Positions 32,408 through 43,241 of a DNA stretch of 48,800 bases are shown here, piece after piece. Origin of the DNA: Zygnema cylindricum (lineage: Eukaryota > Streptophyta > Zygnematophyceae > Zygnematales > Zygnemataceae); NCBI GenBank assembly GCA_037447655.1, contig JBBHKE010000419.1:105289-154088 (forward strand), given 5' to 3'. A program made the translations under genes and the position numbers. Every line of letters starts with the position of its first letter. The stretch's first letter is position 1. The notes below the pieces were generated by a model that saw nothing but the letters and a program-made list of their open reading frames with translations, had not been told where the DNA came from and ran no database searches.

Positions 32408-33380
32408 AGGTACTCAGAGTAAGCAGCTTGCTAGAAGCCTCTAGGATAACCTCAGCTCTTTAAGCTTTGTCTCAATATTGCTGACAACCTGATAGAATAC
32501 AGACTGACCAGACTGCACCCTTTGGAAGGGCTGACTCCCCTGAGTGTGCCACAAAAAAAATCCTTGAATTTGCTCACCTGAGCAGTTAATTATCAATGGT
32601 CAAAGATGACCCTTTTATACAAAAGCTCTCTGAGAGAGAGGCGGCTACCTCTAATTTTCTAAGTCCTTAACCCCTCTCTAAACCCTCTCCTACTGATATA
32701 CGGAACCAATCAATTGAGTGTACAGTACAGAAAGGTACTTGGTCTGAAGAACTTTATGTACGGCCCTTGTACGGATATGGCCAGAAAGACGACGCCTGCC
32801 TTATCCGGGTTCGCCATAATATGTCCCGGAGATGCCGTCATCCAATGTCATGTTGCCACGTGTCACCCGTTGTGGTTATAACCGAAAACCGCCAAATCGA
32901 CCATTCCGCGATGCCGGCTTCTTTCTCCGTCGTTAGATTAATGTCGGCCTTAATTTATAGTCGTTAAAAATACAAGTAGTTCATTTCCGGTGTAATTCTA
33001 TTTTAACTGTGTTTGTGTGATTGTGGTCTGTTTGTCAGTAAATCAAACTTCTCTTTTTCGTCATCTTTAAGTAGCTATCGTACCCTATATACTTTAGCAC
33101 TAGTCTTAGACTACAGGGTAAGACTAACGGCTACTTTGACGGATGGTAGGTACCAAGATCAAATCCTAGGTCCGTCAATCCTTTTGGTAAGTTTACCAAG
33201 GATCTGCTTTTTGACTCTAGAAGGAGCATAGGCAGCCATGGCTTTAGCTTCCTCTCCAGCCTTCAGTGACTACGACAAGTATGGGGGCTAGAGAGAGAAG
33301 CGAGAAGCAGGCTGCCTCTGCTTTTTCCTACTCTTATTTAAATCTTTTAACTAACCTAGAAAATACCTTTTATTTCAACA
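32388..33380 (-). repeat. Element 4 3' LTR
   Basis: Full-length LTR with GTATAAAAGG on minus at 32611-32620, a flanking CTCTCTGAGAGAG palindrome, and GCCACGTGTCAC at about 32856. Followed by polypurine tract AATAAGGGGAG (minus, 33381-33391). Confidence 0.93.
32605..32645 (-). promoter_or_regulatory. LTR core promoter: palindrome plus TATA box
   Basis: On minus: CTCTCTCTCAGAGAGC, then TTTTGTATAAAAGG. The same pair occurs in the LTRs at about 21085-21115, 24185-24215, 30095-30135 and 20500-20540 (TATAAAGG), and on plus at 44222-44250. Confidence 0.75.
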
Positions 33381-34215
33381 CTCCCCTTATTATCGAGTCA
33401 CTTTTGATTTTAAGTCTACATCTCTCTCTGCAAAAAAATAATTTAGGAGAAGGTACCGGCTTGGTCATCATGTCTGCCACCATCTCACTATCTGGTCTGT
33501 ATTCTAGACTTATTATTTTGTTCTCCACCTTTTCCCTAACAAAGCTAAGTCCGATGTCCATGTGTTTTGCTTTAAAATGATGTTTGGGATTAGCAGCAAT
33601 TGCAATTGCTGCTTGATTATCACATAATATTTTCTGAATTCCACTCTTAAGATGCCCCAATTCACCAAGCAAGGATTTAACCCACATCAATTCCTTCATA
33701 GGAGAGCAAGATGCCATAAACTCTGCCTCCATGGTAGACTGAGCAATGACCTTTTGCTGCTTACTGCTCCAGCAACAAGCACCATCCCCCACATACAACA
33801 CATATCCAGATGTACATCTTCTCATCGGAGCATCCCCATAGCTGGCATCACTCCAAGTGGTGATATCAGTGTTTTCCCCACCCATATGCAGCCATAGATC
33901 CCTAGTTCCTATGAGATATCTGAAGACCCTTTTTGCCGCTTCCCAATCCCTTTTGGTAGGAGCATTCAGACTCCTACTTAGCACTCCTACAACTGCTGCC
34001 AAATCCGGTCTGGTACAATTCATAAAATATATCAGACTGCCCACTACCTGTCTGTATCGAATAGTCTGCATAAACTTCTTCTCTTCTGGACCTAGTTCAT
34101 CATCTAGAATTAGGATGTCTCCTTCCTCACTCCCCTTACTTCCTTTCTTTAGATCCATGGAAGTCCTGCAACTGTTGGCTTTGTTCATCTGAAATTTTTC
34201 TAGCATGTTTCCAAT
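33370..34215 (-). pseudogene. Element 4 RT end and RNase H after an amber stop
   Basis: Same frame as the 796-codon pol, separated only by TAG where element 3 has a Glu codon (LTQKETIGNMLEKF). It includes DITTWSDASYGDAP, QSTMEAEFMASC, CDNQAAI and KHHFKAKHMDI of copia RNase H, and ends in LTR-proximal sequence. Confidence 0.88.
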
Positions 34216-34218
34216 TGC

Positions 34219-36609
34219 CTATTTCTGAGTTAGTCTAATTATCCTTTTTTTCCTATTTCTCTCTACTTGTATTCCCAAAATATATCTAGCCTCCCCCATA
34301 TCTTTCATTTCGAATCTTCCCTTTAGATCTGTTTTAAGTTTGTTAATTTTCTTTAATGACTTACTTAGAACAAGAAGATCATCAACGTAAATTGCAATAA
34401 AGATGACACCTTCCTCATCTTCAAAAACATAAATTGAATGGTCTGAACTGATGCGAAAGTATCCCAGACTGGTAAGGAACTCATCAAGTTTCTTGTTCCA
34501 CTGTCTGGGCACCTGTTTCAAACCATAAAAAGATTTGATTAGGCGGCATACCTTACTTTCCTCTCCTTGTTCCACGAATCCTTCCGGTTGTCGCATGAAG
34601 ATCTCCTCCTTTAGTTCTCCATATAGGAACGTTGTTTTTATGTCCATCTGGTGGACTTCCATGTCTTCTACAGCTGCCAGACTGAGAAGTATTCGGACCG
34701 AGGGAAATTTGACTACCGGAGCGAAGGTTTCTTCGTAGTCTATTCCCTCTTTCTGAGTAAAACCTTTCGCCACTAACCGAGCCTTATACCGCTCAATTGT
34801 ATTGTCCGGATTCAGTTTTAGTTTGAAAACCCACTTACATCCAATTGGTTTTCTATCGGGTGGACAGTCCACCAGCTCCCATGTATCAGCCGCCATGATG
34901 GAAGTCATCTCTTCATTGATGGCCGTCTTCCACCGGTTTTTTTCCGGACAGTTCATTGCCTCTTCATATGTTTGAGGTTCATCCGGGTGAGATAGTTTAG
35001 TTACCTTGTTATTAACTTGTGTCTCTTGAAGCCTTTTACTGCTTCTTCTCCCTCCCTCAAAATCTGCGGCTGGAATAGATGGTTCTCCTGGATTCTTTCG
35101 ATTTACCACGGCTTCTCCCCTGTCTCTCGGATCCATATCCGTTTCCACCACGTCTTCCGCTTGTGTCATTTGTGTTTCCAAGTTCAAGTCGTTCTCTGTC
35201 AGTTTTGAATCTGCAAGGATATCATCTGAACCTGCAAGAGTATCGTCTTCTTGAAAACCAGGATAGTTAGGGAGATGAAAGTCATCAAAATTGTCTGACT
35301 CAAATCTGATTCTGACTGGTTTTGAGGATTTAAAGGGATCTACCGACTTCCCTTCATCCATAGCTTCCAGATGTTTTACTAATATTATATCTTCTCTCTT
35401 TAGATCATTTACTCTATACCCTTTTACATCCTCATCATATCCTAGCAAGTATCCTGGTTTCCCTTTAGGATCTAGTTTCCAGTTTGATTTATCTGTATCT
35501 AAACTGAAGACTTTACTACCGAAAACCTTTAAATGAGATAGATTTGGTTTTCGGCCAGTCCATTTCTCATATGGAGTTTGGCCTTTCACCGCCGAAGTTA
35601 GAACTCTGTTTCTCAAATAATTTGCACAATTCATAGCTTCTGTCCAAAATTTTTTTCCTATCCTTTTATCTGACAACATACTCCGTGCACTATCATTTAG
35701 TGTCCTAATCAATCTCTCGGCAACACCAATCTGTTCCGGGTTTTCTGGAACTGTCTTTTGATGTTGAACACCATCCTCCCTTAAGATCTCCTCAATCTGA
35801 TTGGAGGTATATTCTCCTCCATTGTCACTTCTTACTCTCTTTATTGAGGTCTCGTGAAGTTTCTCGACCCATTCCTTATATTGTTTAAAATACTCCGGAG
35901 TTTCTGATTTATTTTTCAGAAAGTATACTCGGGAGTACCGGGACCAATCATCAGTAATGGTTAGCATAAATCTTTTGCCTCCGGGTGATGGTACTCTCGC
36001 TGGTCCCCAAATGTCCGTGTGTACCAAATCAAGAACTTTTTCTCCTTTATAAGTTGCTTCCTTTGGGAATGGTAATCTGTGTGCTTTACCTTGAGCACAC
36101 CCACTGCAATCACTTACATTATCATTTTCCCCAAAGCGTATCCCTTGAACTACTCCCAAATTTTTCATTTCTCTTAACTTTTCTAGATTCACATGCCCAA
36201 GTCTCTTATGCCACAACATAATATCATTGACACCAGCATAGTAAAGTTTGAGTTTTTCATTACTTAAAGCAAGCCTGAACATTCCTTGGCTACCTTTCTC
36301 AGCAGTGAAATACACATCTTCCTCAAAGTTAGCTGTGAAGACTCCTTTTCTGGTGCTAGTTTCAAATCCTTTATCATCTAATACAGACGTAGAGATAAGA
36401 TTCTTGTTTAATTCCAGAATAAACAATACATCAGAGAACGTACCTATTGAGGTTTTTCCCTCCACTACAACTTTCAAATCTACCGATCCTACATAAGTAG
36501 TGGTCACTACCCTCCCATCCCCATATTCAATCTCTACTGTAGGGATCTTTCTCAGCTTAGTAAACATATGCTTATCTTTGCACATGTGCATAGATGCACC
36601 TGAATCCAC
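34219..36609 (-). CDS. Element 4 pol: protease, integrase, reverse transcriptase, 796 codons
   Basis: Nearly complete copia pol. Order from the N-terminus: protease DSGASMHMCKD at the very start; pre-integrase (LWHKRLGHVNLEKL, CSGCAQGK); integrase with DLVHTDIWGPA and RSDNGGEY and the IGVAERLIRTL block; linker with GYLLGYDEDVKGYRV; RT with GCKWVFKLKLNPDNTIERYK and the catalytic AIYVDDLLVL; then LTQK followed by a TAG at 34216-34218. It encodes the enzymes for copying and integrating the element. A point stop and the upstream frameshift make it defective. Confidence 0.9.
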   Translation of the reverse strand: MDSGASMHMCKDKHMFTKLRKIPTVEIEYGDGRVVTTTYVGSVDLKVVVEGKTSIGTFSDVLFILELNKNLISTSVLDDKGFETSTRKGVFTANFEEDVYFTAEKGSQGMFRLALSNEKLKLYYAGVNDIMLWHKRLGHVNLEKLREMKNLGVVQGIRFGENDNVSDCSGCAQGKAHRLPFPKEATYKGEKVLDLVHTDIWGPARVPSPGGKRFMLTITDDWSRYSRVYFLKNKSETPEYFKQYKEWVEKLHETSIKRVRSDNGGEYTSNQIEEILREDGVQHQKTVPENPEQIGVAERLIRTLNDSARSMLSDKRIGKKFWTEAMNCANYLRNRVLTSAVKGQTPYEKWTGRKPNLSHLKVFGSKVFSLDTDKSNWKLDPKGKPGYLLGYDEDVKGYRVNDLKREDIILVKHLEAMDEGKSVDPFKSSKPVRIRFESDNFDDFHLPNYPGFQEDDTLAGSDDILADSKLTENDLNLETQMTQAEDVVETDMDPRDRGEAVVNRKNPGEPSIPAADFEGGRRSSKRLQETQVNNKVTKLSHPDEPQTYEEAMNCPEKNRWKTAINEEMTSIMAADTWELVDCPPDRKPIGCKWVFKLKLNPDNTIERYKARLVAKGFTQKEGIDYEETFAPVVKFPSVRILLSLAAVEDMEVHQMDIKTTFLYGELKEEIFMRQPEGFVEQGEESKVCRLIKSFYGLKQVPRQWNKKLDEFLTSLGYFRISSDHSIYVFEDEEGVIFIAIYVDDLLVLSKSLKKINKLKTDLKGRFEMKDMGEARYILGIQVERNRKKRIIRLTQK

Positions 36610-36622
36610 AATCCAGCCTCCT

Positions 36623-37685
36623 TCACCTTTTAGTCCACTGAAAGCACATTTGCTTTCGTGGAATTTCGACTTCTGGTTTTGCCTTCAACTCCTCATCCAA
36701 AAGAAGTTCGTCGTCCTCCTCATCGGATTCCTCCTCGAGTACCAATGTGACAAGTGCCTTTTTCTTCCCTCGTGTTTGACCCCCGGTCTGCCCCTCCTTT
36801 ATCCGAAGCTCGGTCTGTCTGGTGCATTCTGCCATGTAATGCTCGGGTTTCTTACAAAAGTGACAAAGCCCCTTTGGTCCCCTCGTTCCGGATTCATCGG
36901 ATTGATTTTTCAGGTCTTCCCCTCCATGACTTCCAAGGGGTTTCCGTGAATCTTTGTTTCTCCAACTTGCTCCAGCCGCCAAGGCTTGTCCGTTCTTAAC
37001 TCCCCTTCGGATTTCGATTGTATTCTCTCGGACGAGAATCATACCAACTACTGAATTCCATACCCACCTGGAGTCCGGTAGATCCTGTACCCGGTTTACA
37101 ATGTTCTCATACTCATCGGGTAGTTTCATGAGTAAACAATGTACCTTTGCCTTCTCGGTTTCTACTTTTCCGGCACACTCTAACTCCATGAAGAGTATAG
37201 CCAGCTCATTGCAGAAATCGAGCATCTTCTCTCCTTTGTGAAAGTATCCATTGATCCTTTGGTCTGCTAGCTTCTGTTCCTGAATAGTACCGCTACGGTA
37301 CATCTCTATAAGCGCATCCCACAGATCGGATGCCCTTTCCACCTGCAAATGAGGACCTGCGAGTCCTTGTGTGAGATGACGGAGGACAAAATGCTTGGCT
37401 GCCATGTTGTTGTAGTCCTACGTATCGATGTCATTCTCCTCATTCCTCGGAATAGGAGAAACATGAAAGCAGATCCGGTTGCTATAGGTGTGGATTTCTC
37501 TTTTTCTTTCCCTTTTTCCATCACGATGCTTTCTCCGTCTTTTGATTCCTCTGATGACGGTGGATCTGGTTTCCTACCAAATCTGCTTCCTCCAAACCCT
37601 GGAGGAATAGCAGGACCGGATGGGCCCTTCACTCGCCCACTCACTATTCCCCAAAATCTTTTCTCACATAGGGCTCCTATCATCA
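36623..37685 (-). pseudogene. Element 4 gag
   Basis: The 5' end is lost. One frame change at about 37400, then a long open frame from 37405: MAAKHFVLRHLTQGLAGPHLQVER (gag core) and CHFCKKPEHYMAEC (knuckle with Gly to Glu). At 36650 the frame shifts by one just before protease (..RKQMCFQW versus the expected KCAFGG). Confidence 0.88.
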
Positions 37686-38151
37686 CGGCTTCTTTCTCCG
37701 TCGTTAGAATAATGTCGACCTTAATTTATAGCCGTTAAAAATACAAGTAGTACATTTCCGGTGTAATTCTATTTTAACTGTGTCTGTGTGATTGTGGTCC
37801 GTTTGTCAGTAAATCAAACTTCTTTTTTTCGTCATCTTTAAGTAGCTATCGTACCCTATATACTTCAGCATTGGTCTTAGACTACAGGGTAAGACTAACG
37901 GCTACTTTGACGGATGGTAGGTACCAGGATCAAATCCTAGGTCCGTCAATCCTTTTGGTAAGTTTACCTAGGATCTGCCTTTTGACTCTAGAAGGAGCAT
38001 AGGCAGCCATGGCTCTAGCTTCCTCTCCAGCCTTCAATGACTACAACAAGTATGGGGGCTAGAGAGAGAAGCGAGAAGCAGGTTGCCTCTGCTTTTTCCT
38101 GCTCTTATTTAAATCTTTTAACTAACCTAGAAAATACCTTTTATTTCAACA
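37686..38151 (-). repeat. Element 4 5' LTR, truncated
   Basis: Same length as its counterpart 32915-33380. It stops at GAAGCCG, where gag sequence (MIGALCEKRFWGIVSG) begins at once, so promoter and primer site are gone. Confidence 0.92.
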
Positions 38152-38269
38152 GACAAGATTCCAAGGTTGCGACGGTGTTACTCAATTGACAATTCTGTAA
38201 TCTGACGTTTTCTAACTCCCGAAGAACTTGCACTATTATTTTCGTGGTAGATACGCGGTGTTCTCCCAT
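38152..38269 (-). pseudogene. Ty3/gypsy gag N-terminal exon-like piece
   Basis: ATG at 38269, 22 bases inside the primer-binding site, opens a helical, coiled-coil-like start (IIVQVLRELENVRLQ). After removing element 4 and one copy of its target duplication, the frame continues into 32382 without a stop. This shows that element 4 interrupted an open gag. Confidence 0.85.
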
Positions 38270-38290
38270 GCTGTCGAGTCAAGAGGGATT

Positions 38291-38303
38291 GCTCTGATAC
38301 CAA
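38291..38303 (-). promoter_or_regulatory. Gypsy primer-binding site (initiator Met tRNA)
   Basis: TTGGTATCAGAGC on the minus strand immediately follows the LTR end ..TTTTACA. TGGTATCAGAGC complements the 3' end of plant initiator methionine tRNA and is the usual PBS of many plant LTR elements. Confidence 0.9.
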
Positions 38304-38784
38304 TGTAAAAGGACAAAATAGTTGCCCACAACACACTAAAATGCACAACAAAAAGACTCCAAGGATCTCCACGTAGCAACACTAAGAGCACACAGCACTC
38401 ACAGAAAAAGGTAAAGCTTTATTAATCGGGAGGAAGATTACAAGTTGACAGTTCACTACAAAGGTCTACTCAAAGAGTCTGTCTTTTTACTACGTCTGCT
38501 CCACTATTTAAACTAACTAGCTGCTAGTTAACTAAATACTGTACAAGTGTACACGTGGACCGTCACGCTCAACCGAGATCTATCCAAAATATCTTTCTAG
38601 AACTATACAGTTAAATTTACAATTTTCGGCGTTGCTACACTGCTACGCTGCATTACGCTATTCCACTAAGTTGTTATACTGCTATGTTGCACTGGTCTGG
38701 AATCATTGTTGCGCTGCTCTGCAACCGCAACTATAGCAGTCTGGTCTCTAGCCCTTAAGTACTCAACTGTGTAACCCTGTTACA
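38304..38784 (-). repeat. Ty3/gypsy 5' LTR
   Basis: 481 bp, TGTAACAGGG..CCTTTTACA, with short TGTAA/TTACA end repeats. It contains TTTAAATAG (minus, about 38510) as a possible TATA site and AATAAAGC (minus, about 38420) as a possible poly-A signal. The other LTR is not in the window. Confidence 0.85.
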
Positions 38785-38796
38785 ACCACTTTGTAC

Positions 38797-39275
38797 TCTA
38801 GCTCATTTTTTAGGGTTTTTGTTTTCGAACATAACGAAAGTCTTTTGAGAGAAATAGTGTGACGAACAAAAGTTACCAAAAATAGCGTGACGAAGGAATG
38901 TTACCAAATATTGTTTTTATTTTCGGTTGTATTATGGAAAGCGTGTGTCATGTGCAAATCTTAAGATTTTCGTTGGTTTTCCATCGTGACACGTAGCTTA
39001 ATCGTCCAGCGTGTTACAAATTTTATTTTTTTGTATCTGCCAACCCACCTCCTCACCTCCTCGAGGTGGGTCGACAGTTACAAAGAAAAATTAAGTGAAC
39101 TCCTCAAAGATGAACATCCGACGGCCACTATAACCTCCAAGACCATCAGAGAGTATTGGCAAGATTCTCTATAATGTTGTTTGTTTTATAAAAACAAAAT
39201 ATGCGGTACGATTTGGTACGGAAAGTCACGGATTTTTATAAACTACGCCACTTTTTGCATGATGGAATATCACCC
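38797..39275 (-). mobile_element. Truncated family D element, inverse orientation
   Basis: Its terminal repeat (GGGTGATATTCCATC on minus) ends at 39275 next to TTA. It runs leftwards to TTTTTTAGGG at about 38797 and is cut beside the gypsy LTR. Similar in order to 16986-17470. Confidence 0.8.
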
Positions 39276-39289
39276 TTATATTAATTTGG

Positions 39290-39719
39290 GTCTTTGAAAA
39301 AAAAAATGTCGGTCGCAAACATGCTTACACTTATATAAATACTTATACAAAATCGGACAAATCGTACACAAATCGTAGTTTACACGGCCGAAACGTGGTT
39401 GTTGGACGAATATGTGCGAACGTGATATTTGAAAGCCCAATTTCATTCTTTTTTTAGAGCATATATTCTCATTCGTCCATGGTTACTAAAACTCATTAAT
39501 TATATTTTTTCACTGAAAAGAGTACAATTTTGTATGGCCCGACATTAACCATACACCACACTATTTAAAAGACAACGTAATTTCGTTTTGAACAGTACTT
39601 TTAAAAAAACCCCAAATAGCATAAACAAAAAAACATAATAAGTTATGGTATTTGAGAATTTGAAAAAAAAAAAAGGCGGATGGAATTATTACACATTACG
39701 CTAATAACGATTGGCGGTG
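39290..39719 (-). mobile_element. Truncated TA-type element (family of 13575)
   Basis: Right end TACGCTAATAACGATTGGCGGTG followed by TA. The inner part shares ATAGTGTGGTGTA and AATTCTCAAATA with 13575-14063 in inverse orientation. No left end found. Confidence 0.65.
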
Positions 39720-39731
39720 TATTGTACAATA

Positions 39732-39949
39732 CACCGGGTATCGCTATTAGTGTTAGCAAAGTTTTCGCCTCTTAAAACAACTTTTCTCCTTGCACACTTG
39801 TGCGATTATTGTATGGAGAACGCCAATCGGAAGGTGAGAATCTTGCCTTTTAATCGCAACCGTCAGATCTTTAATTAGACATGTATGTACAAAGAAAATA
39901 TGTTTTAAGTGGCAAAAAAAACCATTAACACTAATAGCAATTCACGGTA
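39732..39949. mobile_element. 218-bp TA-type MITE
   Basis: Ends CACCGGGTATCGCTATTAGTGTTA and TAACACTAATAGCAATTCACGGTA, imperfect inverted repeats flanked by TA. It lies 10 bases from the end of the previous element of the same family. Confidence 0.78.
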
Positions 39950-40009
39950 TACTCTACAAAACGACTGCGATCAAGTTGCCCTTTGGCAGATACCGTACAG
40001 TACAGTGTC

Positions 40010-40258
40010 GCATGATTCAAAGCACTGCTGATGGTTTAAATAAAAAATACCTCAAAACTCACGGAAAAATAAAAAAAATTCCGAATGTTTTTCAAAATTT
40101 AGACATGACGTATAATTTTCTATCGATCGATGTGCAACTCAACCATGTTAGTATTCGTTTTCATTTTGCAACCAATACAATATGGGTCTTAAGGCCATAT
40201 TGTATGTTTTGCGTACAATAGGAATATTGTATGGGCCTACTTTCACCTACATTTGAAC
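40010..40258 (-). repeat. Dispersed repeat G, second copy (inverted)
   Basis: Inverse match of 15018-15260, including the CCATATTGTATG / CATACAATATGG dyads and the GTGCAACTCAACCATG block. Confidence 0.8.
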
Positions 40259-40831
40259 TATGAGTCAAACCCTAGAAGAAGAGGGGTCTTTACGAATACG
40301 GTACGGAAACGGTATGAGCTTTTCGACGTGGCATAAGGCCGCCAGCCAAATGATAAGCCCGTTGTGTTCACAGTGTCAAATCCAAAAACGGTGCAGTAAT
40401 CAATCCTTATTGGTTCGGTATTGGACATATTTTGTTGTTTTTTAAGCATTTCAAACAATGGATGATTTTTATAATTATTATTGCGGCGCACCGTCGGATT
40501 ATAAACTTGGAGGACCAAGGTTGAAACTTTTTATATTATTTTTCTTAAGGATTTGATCTCGATACTGTACAACCAAACTCAACGTCGAACTTGTTCACAC
40601 CTTAATACAAAAGATCCACCTTCAAATTCATAATTGGTTCCATTCCATATTTAATTCGATAACTCGCGTCAACAATAGTTCCTAATTCTCAAATGAAAAA
40701 AATGTCGAGGGACCAACAATACCAAAACAACGAGCTAGTATGTTCCCCCTTCCAAACAAAAAAATAGTAAATCATTTTCGGCCCATTGAACTACAACATG
40801 TCACGTCTCCAGTGTCAAATGATGATTTTAA

Positions 40832-41569
40832 GAGTGACGTTCCATCAGACAAAAAGTGGGGTAGTTAACAGAAATCCACGACTATCCGTACCAAACCGTA
40901 CCGCTTATTTTGTTTTTATATGAAAAACAACATTACAAAAAATCTTGCCAATATTTTCCGAAGGTCTAGAAGGCAATACTGACCGCTGGATGTTCATCCA
41001 AGAGGCGCTCGCTTCATTTTCTCTATAACTGTCAACGTACCTCAAAGAGGTGGGTTGGTAGATACAGAAAAAAAAAATCATGACACGCTGGACGATTAAG
41101 CTACATGTCATGATGGAAAACCAAAGAAAATTGACAAAATTTGCACATGACACGCGCTTTTAAAAATACAACCGAAAATAAAAATGTAATTTGGTAACTC
41201 TCTCTAGTCACTCTATTTTCAGAACCTTTTGTTTGTCACACTATTTTTGTAAAAATACTTTCATTATGTTAAAAAACAGGAACCCTAAAAAATGCGTTGG
41301 CGTAGAAGCATGGCGTCTGCAAAAATTATAACAACCTTCTATCGTATGATGATTTCGTACGAAGGTATAAGGTACACAAGTGAAGATTTGATGTAAACTT
41401 TGTCGGTGCTAAAAATCTTAAAGATATTTAATATCGGATTGTAGCTAAGTGGTGCTAGTAAATTAAGAACTCGTGGTTTACAAACTCTTCGTGATGGAAC
41501 TTCGACTCAATCAACCCAATCTGTAGAGTTGGCCGTACGATTACAAAAACTTCTGATGGAACGTCACCC
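40832..41569. mobile_element. Complete 738-bp family D TIR element
   Basis: Terminal inverted repeats GAGTGACGTTCCATCAG and CTGATGGAACGTCACCC (16 of 17 match), flanked by TAA. No transposase frame. Harbinger-like by the 3-bp duplication; the two other copies in the window are truncated. Confidence 0.85.
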
Positions 41570-41572
41570 TAA

Positions 41573-43241
41573 GTCGATATTCGATATTTGTGCTCCTCAA
41601 GAGGGCATTAGAGCCTTAAGTTCCTGATAGGAGCCCTATATTATGTCAGCCAATAGTACTAAGTGCTTGTATATCTTTGTATCTATTTTTTTAGCATTCA
41701 ATTGCACATTTTTACTTTTGTTGTGTGTTTGTTCTATTTGGAGTACGTTGGGTTTTTCATGTCTAGCCTTTAAATGTTGTTAACAATATGTTATTGCAAA
41801 TATCTTTAAAAAATAGGTGGTTTGACCGTTTCATTTAAAAAACACTATATTCACCATTTACAAACTATTATTATCACACTCACTAAACTTGGTAAGACTG
41901 TTATTATTTTCAATCCGCGGCGGTGGATCGTTCAATGTTATTAGTACGACACGGTGACACCACGGGCAACTAAAATTTTAACCTTGTGCTATCTACACCT
42001 TAACGCGTATGAAGAGTTACAAAAGAATAACATGAGTTTTAGAAGCAAAAATAATAAGCAGGGTCGGAAGTGTTAAAGTTGGTTCCATTGTATTTCACAT
42101 ATTCGAGCAATGAAACTTTACCATACATTTGTTTTCTTTGTCCGAAGTCACATCTTCGAACCGTAGCTTAGACTAAAGCTAAACTCGATTCAGATCAAAA
42201 CCGTCTCCAACAGAACAAAGTCGTACTTTCAAAATTTCGAATTTGTTCTTTAATGACCAATTAACACCGTTATGATTCAGTTTTATTGATTTCCACGCAT
42301 AAGACGACTTGAACCAATGTACAGGTGAATTGCATGTAACGTGTATTGAAAATGCAAATTCATATAAAAAAAGAAAACAACCATATAAATGACAATCAAA
42401 TGGTGTGCGACATTACTAAACTCGGTACTTCATATTGGATAACATATCAATTTGAGACTTCTTTAAGTAATTTTACCGTTTAGGCCTTTTAAAGATTTTT
42501 GAGTATTTAAAGGCTCCAGTCGCTCATTTTGGCATATCATCATATGATCACGACTTATTAACGTGTGATCGATAGGAGTTTGCTATCTCTTGACACTTAA
42601 TGTACCCCGTTAGGTCAATGTATGTATATGTTGTATGTTGTATGTATATATAAATGTATTTATATATATATCTTAGGAAATATCGATTTGACATTTGGAG
42701 TAGGTGAGAATTGTTAGCTAAGATAACATGTTGACGAAATGGTGATCCCTTAGGTTAATTGACAATTTAGATCACATTGCACAAAATGATGTACATATCG
42801 TTTTGATTTCGTAAAAGTGTGTTATTTGCAGTCATTTTATAAACTTTGCGTTATAAATCGTGTTCCGTAGCTTATATCACCCGTTGCATTGTTCATAAAA
42901 TACACCTTATAGGTGAAAATAATATGACAGGTGTCTTATTAAACTAGTATTAGGTTACAAAGTACTTTGAATGAATAAAATAAACCTTCTGTTTGTGTAG
43001 GTAAATCTTGTGTGTGTTTAATATCAATCTTCAATTTTTTTTATGTTATGTTGACAAGCCGATCTATTTAAGGGCGCTCAATTGCCTTTGTTTATTTCCA
43101 CAAAGAAGTCGTTTGCGATTAAATACTTTTTATAACTTTGTTTTTTCTGCATATTGTTATGAGAAAACCAAAAAGGGTTGCAAGCAGATTAGATCCCCGA
43201 TTCCGATTTTGTTAGTCTACAATTGTATGAATCATATATAA
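41573..43241. other. No gene recognised
   Basis: About 1.7 kb of AT-rich DNA with a short (TA)n/TGTA run at 42620-42670. Open frames are short and lack motifs on both strands. No inverted ends matched by eye. Confidence 0.5.

Larger units (their letters stand above)
32388..38151 (-). mobile_element. Copia element 4 inserted in gypsy gag
   Basis: 3' LTR 32388-33380 (993 bp), internal 33381-37685, and 5' LTR reduced to its first 466 bp (37686-38151). Target duplication GACGA / GACAA (32383-32387 and 38152-38156; one base changed). The LTR parts are about 96% identical. The rest of the 5' LTR, the primer site and the first codons of gag are deleted. Otherwise it is the best-preserved element. 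Confidence 0.92.

Noticed and set aside
40258-40518. 86-codon minus frame and 61-codon plus frame
   Set aside because: No motif or splice context, and overlapping frames on both strands beside a dispersed repeat.
43008-43241. 77-codon plus frame before the LTR
   Set aside because: Composition is that of random AT-rich DNA; no conserved feature.
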